Source: Pseudomonadota bacterium (lineage in GTDB: Bacteria > Pseudomonadota > Alphaproteobacteria > Acetobacterales > Acetobacteraceae). Taken from it: a stretch of 64,000 nucleotides of DNA. Positions 16,752-25,591 of the stretch are shown here, piece after piece. The stretch is from positions 51,565 through 115,564 of the forward strand of contig JAJZFB010000002.1 of assembly GCA_021805545.1 (NCBI GenBank), in the 5' to 3' direction. A model generated the notes under the pieces. It was not told the DNA's origin and searched no databases. It saw only the letters and a list, made by a program, of their open reading frames with translations. The position numbers and the translations under genes are program-made. Numbering within the stretch: the first letter of the stretch is position 1; the number at the start of each line of letters is the position of its first letter.

Positions 16752-17386
16752 CAGGCCAGCGCCTCGCGGATCATCTCGATATGGTCCGGCACGGCAAGCT
16801 GGTCCAGGGCTACGGCGGTGGCGGGCACAACATGCACGGCGGTGGCATCGTCACCCGCCAGCAATGCCACATCCCGCAAATCACCGGCTATTTTAATACG
16901 AAACCCCAGCGTGGAAACGGTGAAAAAATCGCCCTCGCGCACAGGCAAATCCTTTAGCCCGCGCCAGGCGCAACGTATGTCGAAAGGCCGTGCATAGCGG
17001 CGGTGCCCAAGCTGGGTAACATTGGCGCTCGCCAGCACAGCGGCGGATATGCCGGTTTCCTCCATCGCCTCGCGCAGGGCGGCGGCGCGGGAAGTTTCCA
17101 CTTGGCCATTCACCACGTCCAGCAGCCCGCCCGGCAGCGCCTGCTTGCCCCGGCCAGGGTTGTGCAGGCGTGTAATCAGCACGGTCTGGCCGCTATCATC
17201 CAGCAGTACGGCATCCGCCGCATGCACCAGCCAGACCGGCCTTTCGCCGCCATCCGGCAGCGTGATGCCCCCCAGATCATGGGCCGCCTGGCCGGGTTCA
17301 TCGCCAAAATTGCCAGCCAGGCAACGCGACACAATTTCCGCCTGCAAACCGGGCAGAATCAGCATATGGTCACGCAGTATTTCCAT
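16751..17386 (-). CDS. Nudix hydrolase with an unusual Nudix box
   Basis: A 211-residue protein. The helix of the Nudix box is clear (AALREAMEETGI, the REUxEExGU half), preceded by GGLLDVVNGQVE. The loop between the first Gly and the Glu is longer than the usual GX5E, so the box is a variant. Nudix enzymes split nucleoside diphosphates linked to another group and need Mg2+ held by the REAMEE glutamates, which are present. An N-terminal domain of about 50 residues precedes the fold. First gene of the Nudix-NRDE-GNAT operon. Substrate unknown. Confidence 0.75.
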   Translation of the reverse strand: MEILRDHMLILPGLQAEIVSRCLAGNFGDEPGQAAHDLGGITLPDGGERPVWLVHAADAVLLDDSGQTVLITRLHNPGRGKQALPGGLLDVVNGQVETSRAAALREAMEETGISAAVLASANVTQLGHRRYARPFDIRCAWRGLKDLPVREGDFFTVSTLGFRIKIAGDLRDVALLAGDDATAVHVVPATAVALDQLAVPDHIEMIREALA

Positions 17387-17453
17387 ACCATGAGGCTACG
17401 AGGATTTCCGTGGGAATGAAACCTTGCGCCGGTAGGGGGCCATCAACTTGCTG

Positions 17454-17771
17454 TCATGACCAATGCGCGCGCACCCAAACCCCGTTTGGCGCCCAATGCC
17501 CCGGTACCCAACGCTGCCAGCCGGGCTGGCGCGGCACATAGCGCCCGGTAATCCATACATAACGCCCGCCAGCCCATACCCAATGCCCCGGGCGCCAGAT
17601 AAAGGGGCCAGGCGGCCGGGGGGGCAGCGGCTCGTAACGCACAGGCGGCGGTGGCGGATGCACAACGGCCGCGGGCTGCGCCACCACGGTGCAAGCGGCT
17701 AATGACAAAGGCAGCGCGAGCAATGACAAAGGCAGCGCGAACAAGGCAAGGCGCAGGCGCAGGGGCTGCAT
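17454..17771 (-). CDS. Small secreted lipoprotein-like protein with YxWxxGxW repeats
   Basis: A 105-residue exported protein. It has a hydrophobic signal (LALFALPLSLLALPLSLAAC) ending in a lipobox-like LSLAAC, a Pro-rich linker (HPPPPPVRYEPLPPRPPG), then aromatic repeats of the YXWQ/GHW type (FIWRPGHWVW, YVWITGRYV, WVPGHWAPNG). Such repeats occur in small envelope proteins of unknown role. The start at 17771 is preferred because GGAG lies six bases upstream; ATGs at 17777 and 17783 would add two or four residues. Single gene between the Nudix operon and purB, same strand. Confidence 0.7.
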   Translation of the reverse strand: MQPLRLRLALFALPLSLLALPLSLAACTVVAQPAAVVHPPPPPVRYEPLPPRPPGPFIWRPGHWVWAGGRYVWITGRYVPRQPGWQRWVPGHWAPNGVWVRAHWS

Positions 17772-17841
17772 CTTCATCTCCATCAATAAATTTCGCCCCC
17801 GCATCATAAGCCATGCCGGTGCGGCAAAATTAGGGCGCATC

Positions 17842-19173
17842 TCACCCGAAGACGCGCTTGAAAATCGTGTCCACATGGGCGTGGTGCATCTGCGCGCTCA
17901 TGGCGTTATCAATCGCTGCCCCGGACACGCGGCCCGCCACATCCGCGTCGGCCAGAAGGTTCTCGCGGAAGCTCTTGGCCCCGGGCTGACCAAGTTTGGT
18001 CCAGGTTGCCATGGCATTACGCTGGACAATCTTATACGCATCCTCGCGTGAAATACCGGCCTTGGTGAGCGCCAGCAGCACCTCGCCGGAATGCACCACC
18101 CCGCCCAGGCTCTCCACATTGGCCGCCATCTGCTCGGGGTAAATGGTCAGCTTGTCCATCATTCCGGCCAGGCGCACCAGGGCGAAATCCAGCGTCACCG
18201 TCGCATCCGGGCCTATGCCGCGCTCTACGGAAGAATGCGAAATATCACGCTCATGCCACAGCGCCACATTCTCCATGGCCGGAATCACGGCGGCGCGCAC
18301 AAGGCGGGCCAGGCCGCACAGGTTTTCGCTCAGCACCGGGTTGCGCTTATGCGGCATGGCCGAGCTGCCCTTCTGCCCGGCATGGAAAAACTCCTCCGCC
18401 TCGCGCACTTCTGAGCGCTGCAAATGCCGCACCTCGGTGGCCAGGCGCTCCACGGAACTGGCGATAACGCCCAGCGTGGCGAAGAAGGCCGCATGGCGGT
18501 CGCGCGGGATAACCTGGGTGGAAGCCGGCTCAGCGGCCAGGCCGAGCTTCTCTGCCACATATTCCTCCACGCGCGGGTCCACATGGGCAAACGTGCCCAC
18601 GGCGCCCGAAATGGCGCAGGTGGCAATCTCGGCGCGGGCGGCCAGCAGGCGCTGCTTGTTGCGGGCGAACTCGGCGTAATGCCCGGCCAGCTTCAGGCCA
18701 AAGCTGGTGGGCTCGGCGTGGATGCCATGGCTGCGGCCGATGGTGATGGTGTATTTATGCTCCAAAGCGCGCTTCTTCAGCGCCGCCAGCACAAGGCCGA
18801 GATCCTCCAGCAGCAAATCCGCCGCCTTGGTAAGCTGCACGGCCAGGCAGGTATCCAGCACGTCCGACGATGTAAGCCCCTGATGCACGAAGCGGCTCTC
18901 CTCACCCACGCGCTTGGCCAGCCAGGTCAGGAAGGCGATAACGTCGTGGCGGGTCTCGGCCTCGATGGCGTCGATCTCCGCCGTATCGGCTTCGGTGAAC
19001 ACAGCCATGGCGGCATCGCCCTTCTCGCGGATCACCTTGGCTGCTTCCGCCGGAATGGCGCCGTATTTGGCCATGGCCTCACAGGCATAGGCTTCAATCT
19101 GAAACCAGATGCGGTATTTCTCCTCCTGGCTCCAAAGAGCGGCGGCTTGGCTGCGGGTATAACGGGGGATCAT
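17842..19173 (-). CDS. purB: Adenylosuccinate lyase
   Basis: A 443-residue enzyme of the fumarase/aspartase superfamily. It acts twice in purine synthesis, splitting SAICAR to AICAR and adenylosuccinate to AMP, in each case releasing fumarate. The signature loop is GSSAMPHKRNPVLSENL, and the catalytic region TIGRSHGIHAEP is present. Length and N-terminus (MIPRYTRSQAAALWSQEEKY) match bacterial PurB of the Bacillus/alphaproteobacterial type. AGGAG precedes the ATG by about nine bases. Monocistronic, divergent from the TerC gene. Confidence 0.95.
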   Translation of the reverse strand: MIPRYTRSQAAALWSQEEKYRIWFQIEAYACEAMAKYGAIPAEAAKVIREKGDAAMAVFTEADTAEIDAIEAETRHDVIAFLTWLAKRVGEESRFVHQGLTSSDVLDTCLAVQLTKAADLLLEDLGLVLAALKKRALEHKYTITIGRSHGIHAEPTSFGLKLAGHYAEFARNKQRLLAARAEIATCAISGAVGTFAHVDPRVEEYVAEKLGLAAEPASTQVIPRDRHAAFFATLGVIASSVERLATEVRHLQRSEVREAEEFFHAGQKGSSAMPHKRNPVLSENLCGLARLVRAAVIPAMENVALWHERDISHSSVERGIGPDATVTLDFALVRLAGMMDKLTIYPEQMAANVESLGGVVHSGEVLLALTKAGISREDAYKIVQRNAMATWTKLGQPGAKSFRENLLADADVAGRVSGAAIDNAMSAQMHHAHVDTIFKRVFG

Positions 19174-19263
19174 CGTCGCGGCTCCTGAAAAGCGAATTTT
19201 CGCTCCGCCTACCCCCCCGGCCTAGCATTGACAAGGCGCACCGGCACAGGCCACCCAAGCGCC

Positions 19264-19857
19264 ATGGACGGTTTTTCCACCCTCATCATCCTGGTTCAGC
19301 TTTTGCTCATAGACCTGGTGCTGGCGGGGGATAACGCCATCATCATCGGGCTTGCCGTGGCCAGGCTGCCGGCCAAGCAGCGGCGCCTCGCCATTCTGGC
19401 GGGCATTGCCGGGGCCACGCTCATCCGCATTCTCTTCGCCCTGGTGGCGGTGCGGTTGCTGGCCATTATCGGGCTTACCCTGGCGGGCGGCATTTTGCTG
19501 CTCTGGGTGGTATGGAAAAGCGCGCGCGAGCTGGCGGGCAGCAAGCACGGGGCGGAAAACGGCGGCGCGCCGCCGCAAACGCTGCGCGGGGCCATCTGGC
19601 GGATCGTCGTGGCCGATATTTCCATGAGCCTGGATAACGTGCTGGGCGTGGCTGGCGCGGCGCGCGGCCACCCCTGGCTGCTGGCCGTGGGACTCTTCAT
19701 CTCCATCGCGCTGATGGGTATGGCGGCCAGCCTCATCGCGCATATACTGCAGCGTTATTCATGGTTAGCCTGGGTAGGTATCGCCATCGTGTTCTATGTG
19801 GCGCTGCATATGGTCTATGAAGGCTGGCACCAGGTCGCGCCGCATGTGGGAATATAA
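19264..19857 (+). CDS. TerC/YjbE family integral membrane protein
   Basis: A 198-residue membrane protein with about six or seven helices. It carries the family motifs LIDLVLAGDNAIIIGLA (first half) and VADISMSLDNVLGVAGAA (second half). The paired GDN and LDN segments place two acidic residues in the membrane, as in manganese/calcium exporters of the TerC/YjbE group. Metal export is therefore likely but not shown. The ATG at 19264 begins right at the first hydrophobic helix; the longer frame from 19228 adds an unconvincing hydrophilic stretch. Two repeats follow the stop. Confidence 0.8.
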   Translation: MDGFSTLIILVQLLLIDLVLAGDNAIIIGLAVARLPAKQRRLAILAGIAGATLIRILFALVAVRLLAIIGLTLAGGILLLWVVWKSARELAGSKHGAENGGAPPQTLRGAIWRIVVADISMSLDNVLGVAGAARGHPWLLAVGLFISIALMGMAASLIAHILQRYSWLAWVGIAIVFYVALHMVYEGWHQVAPHVGI

Positions 19858-19865
19858 GTCCCTCA

Positions 19866-19920
19866 TGTCCCGGTTCTGAAATTCGCGATAGTTCACATCA
19901 CGAATTTCAGAACCGGGACA
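19866..19920. repeat. Family 2 palindrome, copy 1
   Basis: A perfect 20-bp inverted repeat (TGTCCCGGTTCTGAAATTCG with its complement at 19901-19920) around a 15-base loop. The core TTCTGAAATTCG recurs at 23678-23743. It abuts a family 1 repeat. Confidence 0.9.
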
Positions 19921-20055
19921 CTAGAGCAATATCCGATCAGCTTGAATCGAAGATTTAAGCTGATCGGATGAAATTGCTCGCCCAAGCAAATTTAGAGCGT
20001 TTCCGATTGATCGGAAAATGCTCTAGAGCAACATCCGATCAATCGGAAACTCTAA
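19921..20055. repeat. Family 1 palindromic repeat, copy 3 plus a partial copy
   Basis: A full copy (19921 to about 20025) is followed by a short hybrid hairpin, AGAGCAACATCCGATC joined to AATCGGAAACTCT, which looks like the two ends of the repeat with the middle deleted. The end of the hybrid supplies the stop of the minus-strand gene at 20052. Confidence 0.9.
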
Positions 20056-20291
20056 AACCGCCGGTGCTTCACCCAAACCGCCCGTGGTTTGAACACGAAA
20101 TACCCCACTAATCCCGCCAGAATGAGCAACGGCACCACCAGCACCAGCGCCCAGAACAAGGCGGCAATGGCGGCCAAAGCTAAGCCAAACGCCGCCAGAC
20201 GCAGCAAATAGCTTAAAATACTGGGTTTAGGCGGCTCGACGAATTTGCCGTCCGGCGTCATGTCGATAACCGGACCGTCTGATCTTTCCAT
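20052..20291 (-). CDS. Small membrane protein, unknown
   Basis: A 79-residue protein with a hydrophilic N-terminus (MERSDGPVIDMTPDGKFVEP), then two closely spaced hydrophobic helices (about 27-66, AAFGLALAAIAALFWALVLV and PLLILAGLVGYFVF) and a basic tail (KPRAVWVKHRRF). No family assigned. Its TAG stop lies inside the partial family 1 repeat. It is on the same strand as the kinase-like gene, 32 bases downstream of it, so probably co-transcribed. Confidence 0.65.
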   Translation of the reverse strand: MERSDGPVIDMTPDGKFVEPPKPSILSYLLRLAAFGLALAAIAALFWALVLVVPLLILAGLVGYFVFKPRAVWVKHRRF

Positions 20292-20323
20292 GAAACTTCA
20301 TATAGGCCCGGCCGGGCCGGGCT

Positions 20324-21205
20324 TCAATTCAACTGCGCCATCGCATTATCGAACCGGACCAGAAAATCATCCGTGTAACGCGCATAGTCGAACGCGGCGC
20401 TGGGGCCATACTCCGAGGTGGCGCTCCATAGTACCTCGCGCAGCAGCGAGGCACATTTGAAAGCCTGAAAAATATCATACTCGTCGCGCTCAAACCCGCG
20501 GCCGAAATAGGCCGCCAGTAAGTCCTCATCTTCCTGCGGGTAGAAATTATTGTTCGAGGAAAGATTGGCAAGGTCGAACAAGGCGCAGTTGAAACCCGCG
20601 AAATCCCAGTCCAGCAGCCACAGGCGGGCGCCATCGTCGAACAAATTCGCCGCCAGCAAGTCATTATGGCAGAACACGATTTCCGCCTTGCCCACGCGGC
20701 TTTCCAGCACATCATTGGCTTCCATCAGGCGCGGCAGATGGCCCGCGACGCGGCTATCCTTAAGCCCATGCGCGTAAGAGCGGTTGACGTGGAACACCCA
20801 GAACGCCAGCAGCGGCCCCTGCAGAAAAGGCCCCATGGTGGTGTGGCAACGGCGCAGAAGTGCTGCGATCCGCAGCAGATTCTCCGGCCGCTGCACCTCA
20901 TCGGGCTTCAGGCTGCGTCCGGGCAGCAGGCGCGAGACCATGACGCCGGGCGCGGTGTAAAAAATTTTTGGCGAGATACCGGCACGCGCCGCGGCGCGTG
21001 CCGCGGCCTGCTCGTTAAAGCGCATCACGCCATGCTCAGGACGGTCGGCCCCCAGGCGCACGGCAAAGCGCTGTCCCTCGGCGTTCTGCACGCCATAATT
21101 GCGGTTGGTGACACCCCCTTCAAGCGGCCAAACCTTGATTGGCCCTTTCCAGAATGGCAGCGACTCAACCTCGATGATGCCGCGATCGACCATCAGATCA
21201 TTCAC
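20324..21205 (-). CDS. Choline/ethanolamine kinase-like phosphotransferase
   Basis: A protein of about 293 residues with the aminoglycoside/choline kinase fold. It has a nucleotide loop (PLEGGVTNRNYGV), the catalytic Brenner motif FCHNDLLAANLF and the metal-binding WLLDWDFAGFN. GVTNRNY and the HNDL-x-xN-LWLLDWDFA sequence resemble choline kinase more than antibiotic kinases, so phosphorylation of choline or a related amino alcohol is likely. The start is uncertain: GTG at 21205 (with GAGAG upstream) or ATG at 21193 are preferred to the longer frame from 21334, whose N-terminus is not kinase-like and approaches the divergent rarA. Confidence 0.75.
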   Translation of the reverse strand: MNDLMVDRGIIEVESLPFWKGPIKVWPLEGGVTNRNYGVQNAEGQRFAVRLGADRPEHGVMRFNEQAAARAAARAGISPKIFYTAPGVMVSRLLPGRSLKPDEVQRPENLLRIAALLRRCHTTMGPFLQGPLLAFWVFHVNRSYAHGLKDSRVAGHLPRLMEANDVLESRVGKAEIVFCHNDLLAANLFDDGARLWLLDWDFAGFNCALFDLANLSSNNNFYPQEDEDLLAAYFGRGFERDEYDIFQAFKCASLLREVLWSATSEYGPSAAFDYARYTDDFLVRFDNAMAQLN

Positions 21206-21359
21206 GTCTCTCACACCCCCCGGCTGCCGGCCCGCGCCGACATTATACAATTGCACGCTCAGGGGGAACCGGAAATGCGCCGCCCCTTTGCTTTTGGCGC
21301 ATTCTTGGTCTGGTTTGGCGCCGGTGGCAAGCAAGGCGGGAAGCGGCTAAAACGATAGG

Positions 21360-22676
21360 ATGCCTGCTGACGACCTGTTCGGTCCGCCGCCTGGTGCGGA
21401 ACAACCCAGCGCTGTAGCGCAACCTTTGGCGGAACGGCTGCGGCCGCGCGCGCTGGGAGAGATTGTGGGCCAGCCGCACCTGCTGGGGCCAGAGGGCAGC
21501 CTCACGGGAATGTTACTGCGCCACTCCCTTGCCTCGCTCATTTTATGGGGGCCGCCGGGCGTGGGCAAAACCACCATCGCCCGGCTGCTGGCCACCCAGG
21601 CGGGGCTGCATTTCCGGCAAATCTCAGCCGTATTCTCCGGCGTGGCCGATTTGAAAAAAGTGTTCGACGAGGCCACGCGGCTGCGCCGGGCCGGGCAGGC
21701 CACCTTATTGTTCGTGGACGAAATCCACCGTTTCAACCGCGCCCAGCAGGATGCGTTTCTGCCGGTGGTGGAGGCCGGCACCATCGTGCTGGTGGGGGCG
21801 ACCACGGAGAACCCGTCCTTCGCGCTCAACGGCGCGCTGCTCTCGCGCTGCCAGGTTTTTGTGCTGCGGCGGCTGGACGATGCGGCGATGGAGCAGTTGC
21901 TCACCCGCGCCGAGGCCGAGATACAGCGCCCCTTGCCCTTAACCGAAGGCGCGCGCGCCAGCCTGCGCGCCATGGCCGATGGCGATGGCCGCGCCCTGCT
22001 GAACATGGCCGAGCAGCTTTTCGCCCTGCCGCCGGATGGCACGCTGGACGAGGCAGCACTCACCCAGATGCTCTCCCGCCGCGCCGCCTTGTACGACCGC
22101 GACCGCGAGGAGCATTACAACCTCATCTCCGCCCTGCATAAATCCATGCGCGGCTCCGATGCCGATGCCGCCCTGTACTGGCTGGCCCGCATGCTGGCGG
22201 GCGGAGAAGACCCGCGCTACATCGCCCGCCGCATCACGCGCTTTGCCGCGGAGGATATAGGCCTGGCCGACCCGCAAGCCCTGCCGCAGGCCCTGGCGGC
22301 ATGGGAGGCGTATGAGCGGCTGGGCTCGCCGGAAGGGGAAATCTGCATCGCCCAGGCCGTGCTGTATCTGGCCACCGCGCCCAAAAGCAACGCCGCCTAC
22401 AAGGCTTTGGGGGCCGCCAACCGCGCCGCCAAGGAAACAGGCAGCCTGATGCCGCCCATGCACATCCTCAACGCGCCGACCAAGCTGATGAAAAACCTGG
22501 GCTATGGCGCGGGGTACGAATACGACCACGAGACCGAGGAGGCTTTCTCGGGCCAGAATTATTTCCCCGAGGGCATGGGCCGGCCGGATTTCTACCGCCC
22601 CGTGGAACGCGGGTTTGAGCGCGAGATTGTGAAGCGATTGGCCTATTGGGCAAAATTGCGCGAAGAGAAGGCATGA
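21360..22676 (+). CDS. rarA: Replication-associated recombination protein A (RarA/MgsA)
   Basis: A 438-residue AAA+ ATPase of the clamp-loader group that acts at stalled replication forks. Walker A is WGPPGVGKTT (about 63-72), Walker B LLFVDEIHRFN (about 117-127), sensor 1 GATTENPSF, and Arg finger LLSRCQVF. The C-terminal tetramerisation region includes HKSMRGSDADAALYWLARML. Length and all motifs match RarA. Its stop overlaps the ATG of the pseudouridine synthase gene (ATGA), so the two are translationally coupled. Confidence 0.95.
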   Translation: MPADDLFGPPPGAEQPSAVAQPLAERLRPRALGEIVGQPHLLGPEGSLTGMLLRHSLASLILWGPPGVGKTTIARLLATQAGLHFRQISAVFSGVADLKKVFDEATRLRRAGQATLLFVDEIHRFNRAQQDAFLPVVEAGTIVLVGATTENPSFALNGALLSRCQVFVLRRLDDAAMEQLLTRAEAEIQRPLPLTEGARASLRAMADGDGRALLNMAEQLFALPPDGTLDEAALTQMLSRRAALYDRDREEHYNLISALHKSMRGSDADAALYWLARMLAGGEDPRYIARRITRFAAEDIGLADPQALPQALAAWEAYERLGSPEGEICIAQAVLYLATAPKSNAAYKALGAANRAAKETGSLMPPMHILNAPTKLMKNLGYGAGYEYDHETEEAFSGQNYFPEGMGRPDFYRPVERGFEREIVKRLAYWAKLREEKA

Positions 22677-23641
22677 AAGACGTGACCATTACCGCGGACG
22701 CCGCCGAAATGCGGCTGGACCGCTATTTGCGCCGCGAAACCCCGGGCCTGACCCAGGGCGTGCTGCAAAAACTGCTGCGCACCGGCAAAATCCGCCTGAA
22801 CGGCGCCAAAGCTGAGGCCAATGCACGGCTGAACGAGGGCGATGTGCTGCGCCTCCCCGACATTGCCCCGCCATCCGAAGCCCCGCGCGAGCGCCATGTG
22901 GTGAAGATGGACCCGGCCCGGCAAAAAGAGCTGGAGGGCATGATTATCTACCAGGATGAATCCGTAATCGCCCTTAACAAGCCCGCGGGCCTGGCCGTGC
23001 AGGGCGGCAGCGGCATTGCCGTGCATGTGGATGGCATGCTGGACGCGCTGCGCGAAGAGGGCGCCGAGCGGCCCAAGCTGGTGCACAGGCTGGACCGTGA
23101 TACATCGGGCATTTTGCTGCTGGCCCGCACTGCGCGCGTGGCCGCGAAGCTGGCGGCGCTGTTCCGTAGCAGGAATGTCGAGAAAACCTACTGGGCATTG
23201 CTGGCCGGCGTGCCGGATGTGCTGGAGGGACGGATCGACCTGCCGCTGAAGCGCATCGAATTTGGCAATGTTTCGCGTGCAGAGCCAGCCGGGCGCAAGG
23301 ACCCCGAGGCGCAGAAGGCCATAACGGATTACCGCGTGCTGGATTATGCCGGGCGCAAATACTGCCTGGCCGCGCTTTCGCCACACACGGGCCGCATGCA
23401 CCAGTTGCGCGCCCATTGCCTGGCGCTGGGCACGCCCATACTGGGCGATGCGGCCTATGGCGGCATCTTCGCCGAGCCTTTCGCGGCGCAGTTGCACCTG
23501 CATGCGCGCCGCCTGGTTCTGCCCCACCCCGATGGCGGCACGCTGGCGCTGGAAGCCGCTTTGCCTGAGCATATGCGCGAGGGGCTGAAATATCTGGGCT
23601 TTGCCGTGCCCGAGGCCGCCCGCCCCGCACGGCGTATGTGA
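22673..23641 (+). CDS. RluC/RluD-type 23S rRNA pseudouridine synthase
   Basis: A 322-residue enzyme with an N-terminal S4 RNA-binding domain (MRLDRYLRRETPGLTQGVLQ) and a RluA-family catalytic domain with LVHRLDRDTSGILLLAR, whose Asp (about 141) is the catalytic nucleophile. It isomerises uridines, probably in 23S rRNA; the closest types are RluC and RluD, and I cannot choose between them. The ATG at 22673 overlaps the rarA stop as ATGA. A family 2 palindrome follows the stop. Confidence 0.9.
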   Translation: MKDVTITADAAEMRLDRYLRRETPGLTQGVLQKLLRTGKIRLNGAKAEANARLNEGDVLRLPDIAPPSEAPRERHVVKMDPARQKELEGMIIYQDESVIALNKPAGLAVQGGSGIAVHVDGMLDALREEGAERPKLVHRLDRDTSGILLLARTARVAAKLAALFRSRNVEKTYWALLAGVPDVLEGRIDLPLKRIEFGNVSRAEPAGRKDPEAQKAITDYRVLDYAGRKYCLAALSPHTGRMHQLRAHCLALGTPILGDAAYGGIFAEPFAAQLHLHARRLVLPHPDGGTLALEAALPEHMREGLKYLGFAVPEAARPARRM

Positions 23642-23677
23642 GCAGTTCTTAATCGGGACACTAGAAAAATCAATAAG

Positions 23678-23743
23678 CTAGTGTGATTCAGCTTCTGAAA
23701 TTCGCGATATTTCATATCACGAATTTCAGAACCATCACACTAG
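23678..23743. repeat. Family 2 palindrome, copy 2
   Basis: An inverted repeat with outer arms CTAGTGTGAT / ATCACACTAG and an inner core TTCTGAAATTCG / CGAATTTCAGAA, shared with 19866-19920. The loop CGATATTTCATATCA differs slightly from copy 1. It lies between the rRNA synthase and tamA and could act as a terminator. Confidence 0.85.
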
Positions 23744-23774
23744 CCGCGTGGCGCGAATCTGGCCATAAACCCGT

Positions 23775-25589
23775 ATGCGGTGGCGGATAGGAACAGGCCT
23801 GGCCTTGTGTATGCTGCTCATCGGCGCCTCGGCGCGCGGGGCAGACCCGGTGACGTATGACGTAACATTCACGCCCAGCGGCGATGCCGAATTAGACTCA
23901 CTTTTGAAACAAAGCGCCTCGCTCGTCAGCCTGCGCGCCAAGCTGCCGCCCGCCCCCTTCGCGCTTATCGGCCGCGCCAAGGCGGATGAAACGCTGTTCC
24001 TCACCGTGCTGCACAGCCTGGGCTATGATGACGGCAGCGTGGACATTACCATAGATGGCCAGGCGCTGGACAGCCCGGCCCTGCTGACCGCGCTCACCGC
24101 CATGCCCGCGAGCCAGCACGCGCAGGTGCAGGTGGTGCCGCACAAGGGGCTGCTGTTTCATGTGGGCAACGTCATCATCTCCGGCCTGCCGCAAGGGTTC
24201 ACGCCACCCGCCATGGTCAAAACAGGCGATGTGGCGCGTGCCCAGCCCATTCTGGCCGCAAGCCCCGCCCTGCGCGCCGCGCTGCAGAATGATGGTTACG
24301 CCTTCGCCACGGTAGATGCGCCGCTGGCGGTGGCGAACCTGCAAACCCATACGCTGAATGTAACCTACACCGTCCAGCCCGGCCCGCGCGTGGATGTGGG
24401 GCAGATCGAATTCTCCGGCCTCAAGCGCACCGATGCCAGCTTCCTGCGCCGCCACATAAGGCTGAAACCCGGCCAGCTTTATTCAGCCAAAAACGTTTCC
24501 GCGGCGCGGGATTCGTTGCTCTCGCTGGGGGTTTTTTCATCGGTTACCGGCGCCCCCCAGCCAGCCCAGGGCAACACCGCGCCGGTCATGTTCCGCGTTA
24601 TAGAGCAGAAGCGCCACGCGGTAACGCTGGGTGGCGCCTATGCCACGGATACGGGCATAAATATCAGCACCTCGTGGGAAGACCGCAATGTTTTCCGCCG
24701 CGCGGAAACACTCACCCTTACCGCCACGGCCAACGGGCTGGGTGGCACCGGCACCACGGCACCGGGCTACGATTTGAAGGCAGCCTTCGCGAAGCCCGAT
24801 TATGATACACCGGGGCAGACACTCACGCTGACGGCGGAAGGGCTGAAGCAATCACTCACCGCCTATGACCGTGACGGCATCCTGCTCTCTGGCACGCTGG
24901 CGCGGCCCATCACGCGGCACACCGCCATTACCTACGGCCCCGCCTTTTCCAGCATGAATGTGAAGCAGGAAGGTATCAGCCACACCTATGTGCTGGTGCA
25001 ATTCCCCATCGGCTTCACCTTCAACAACACCAACAGCCTGCTTGAGCCCACGCGGGGGGTGAATGTCTCCCTCGGCATTACCCCCACCGTGCCAGTGGCG
25101 GGCAGTTCCAGCGTGTTCGTTATTCTGCAAGGCAGCGTAGCCACCTATGTGCCCGTAGAGCGTAACGGGCGCGGCGTTATCGCCATGCGGCTGATGGCGG
25201 GCAGCATACAGGGTGCTGGCAATTTCTCCGTACCGCCGGACCAGCGTTTTTACGCTGGCGGCTCCGGCACGGTACGCGGCTATACCTACCAGACCATCGG
25301 CCCGCTCTTCCCCGACGGCACGCCGGAAGGCGGCGCGGCGATGGATGCGGTGAACCTGGAATTCCGCCAGCACGTATGGGGCAATATCGGCGTGGTGCCG
25401 TTTGCCGATGCCGGGCAGGTCAGCAGCTCCAGCACGCCCTTTACCGGCACAATGCGCGTGGGCGTGGGGCTTGGTCTGCGCTATTACACCGGCATCGGGC
25501 CTATCCGCATGGATGTCGCCTTTCCCCTCTCCCACATACCGGGGAGCAACTCTTTTGCCCTGTATCTCGGGCTGGGGGAGGCGTTCTGA
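23775..25589 (+). CDS. tamA: TamA outer-membrane protein (BamA/Omp85 family)
   Basis: A 604-residue Omp85-family protein: signal peptide (IGTGLALCMLLIGASARGA), POTRA domains in about residues 30-270 (for example VDVGQIEFSGLKRTDASFLR), and a C-terminal 16-strand beta-barrel. The barrel includes the conserved FYAGGSGTVRGY loop and GPIRMDVAFPLSH near the end. With TamB it forms the translocation and assembly module linking inner and outer membranes, which helps insert outer-membrane proteins and move lipids. tamB starts 2 bases after its stop, the usual tamA-tamB arrangement. Confidence 0.9.
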   Translation: MRWRIGTGLALCMLLIGASARGADPVTYDVTFTPSGDAELDSLLKQSASLVSLRAKLPPAPFALIGRAKADETLFLTVLHSLGYDDGSVDITIDGQALDSPALLTALTAMPASQHAQVQVVPHKGLLFHVGNVIISGLPQGFTPPAMVKTGDVARAQPILAASPALRAALQNDGYAFATVDAPLAVANLQTHTLNVTYTVQPGPRVDVGQIEFSGLKRTDASFLRRHIRLKPGQLYSAKNVSAARDSLLSLGVFSSVTGAPQPAQGNTAPVMFRVIEQKRHAVTLGGAYATDTGINISTSWEDRNVFRRAETLTLTATANGLGGTGTTAPGYDLKAAFAKPDYDTPGQTLTLTAEGLKQSLTAYDRDGILLSGTLARPITRHTAITYGPAFSSMNVKQEGISHTYVLVQFPIGFTFNNTNSLLEPTRGVNVSLGITPTVPVAGSSSVFVILQGSVATYVPVERNGRGVIAMRLMAGSIQGAGNFSVPPDQRFYAGGSGTVRGYTYQTIGPLFPDGTPEGGAAMDAVNLEFRQHVWGNIGVVPFADAGQVSSSSTPFTGTMRVGVGLGLRYYTGIGPIRMDVAFPLSHIPGSNSFALYLGLGEAF

Positions 25590-25591
25590 TT

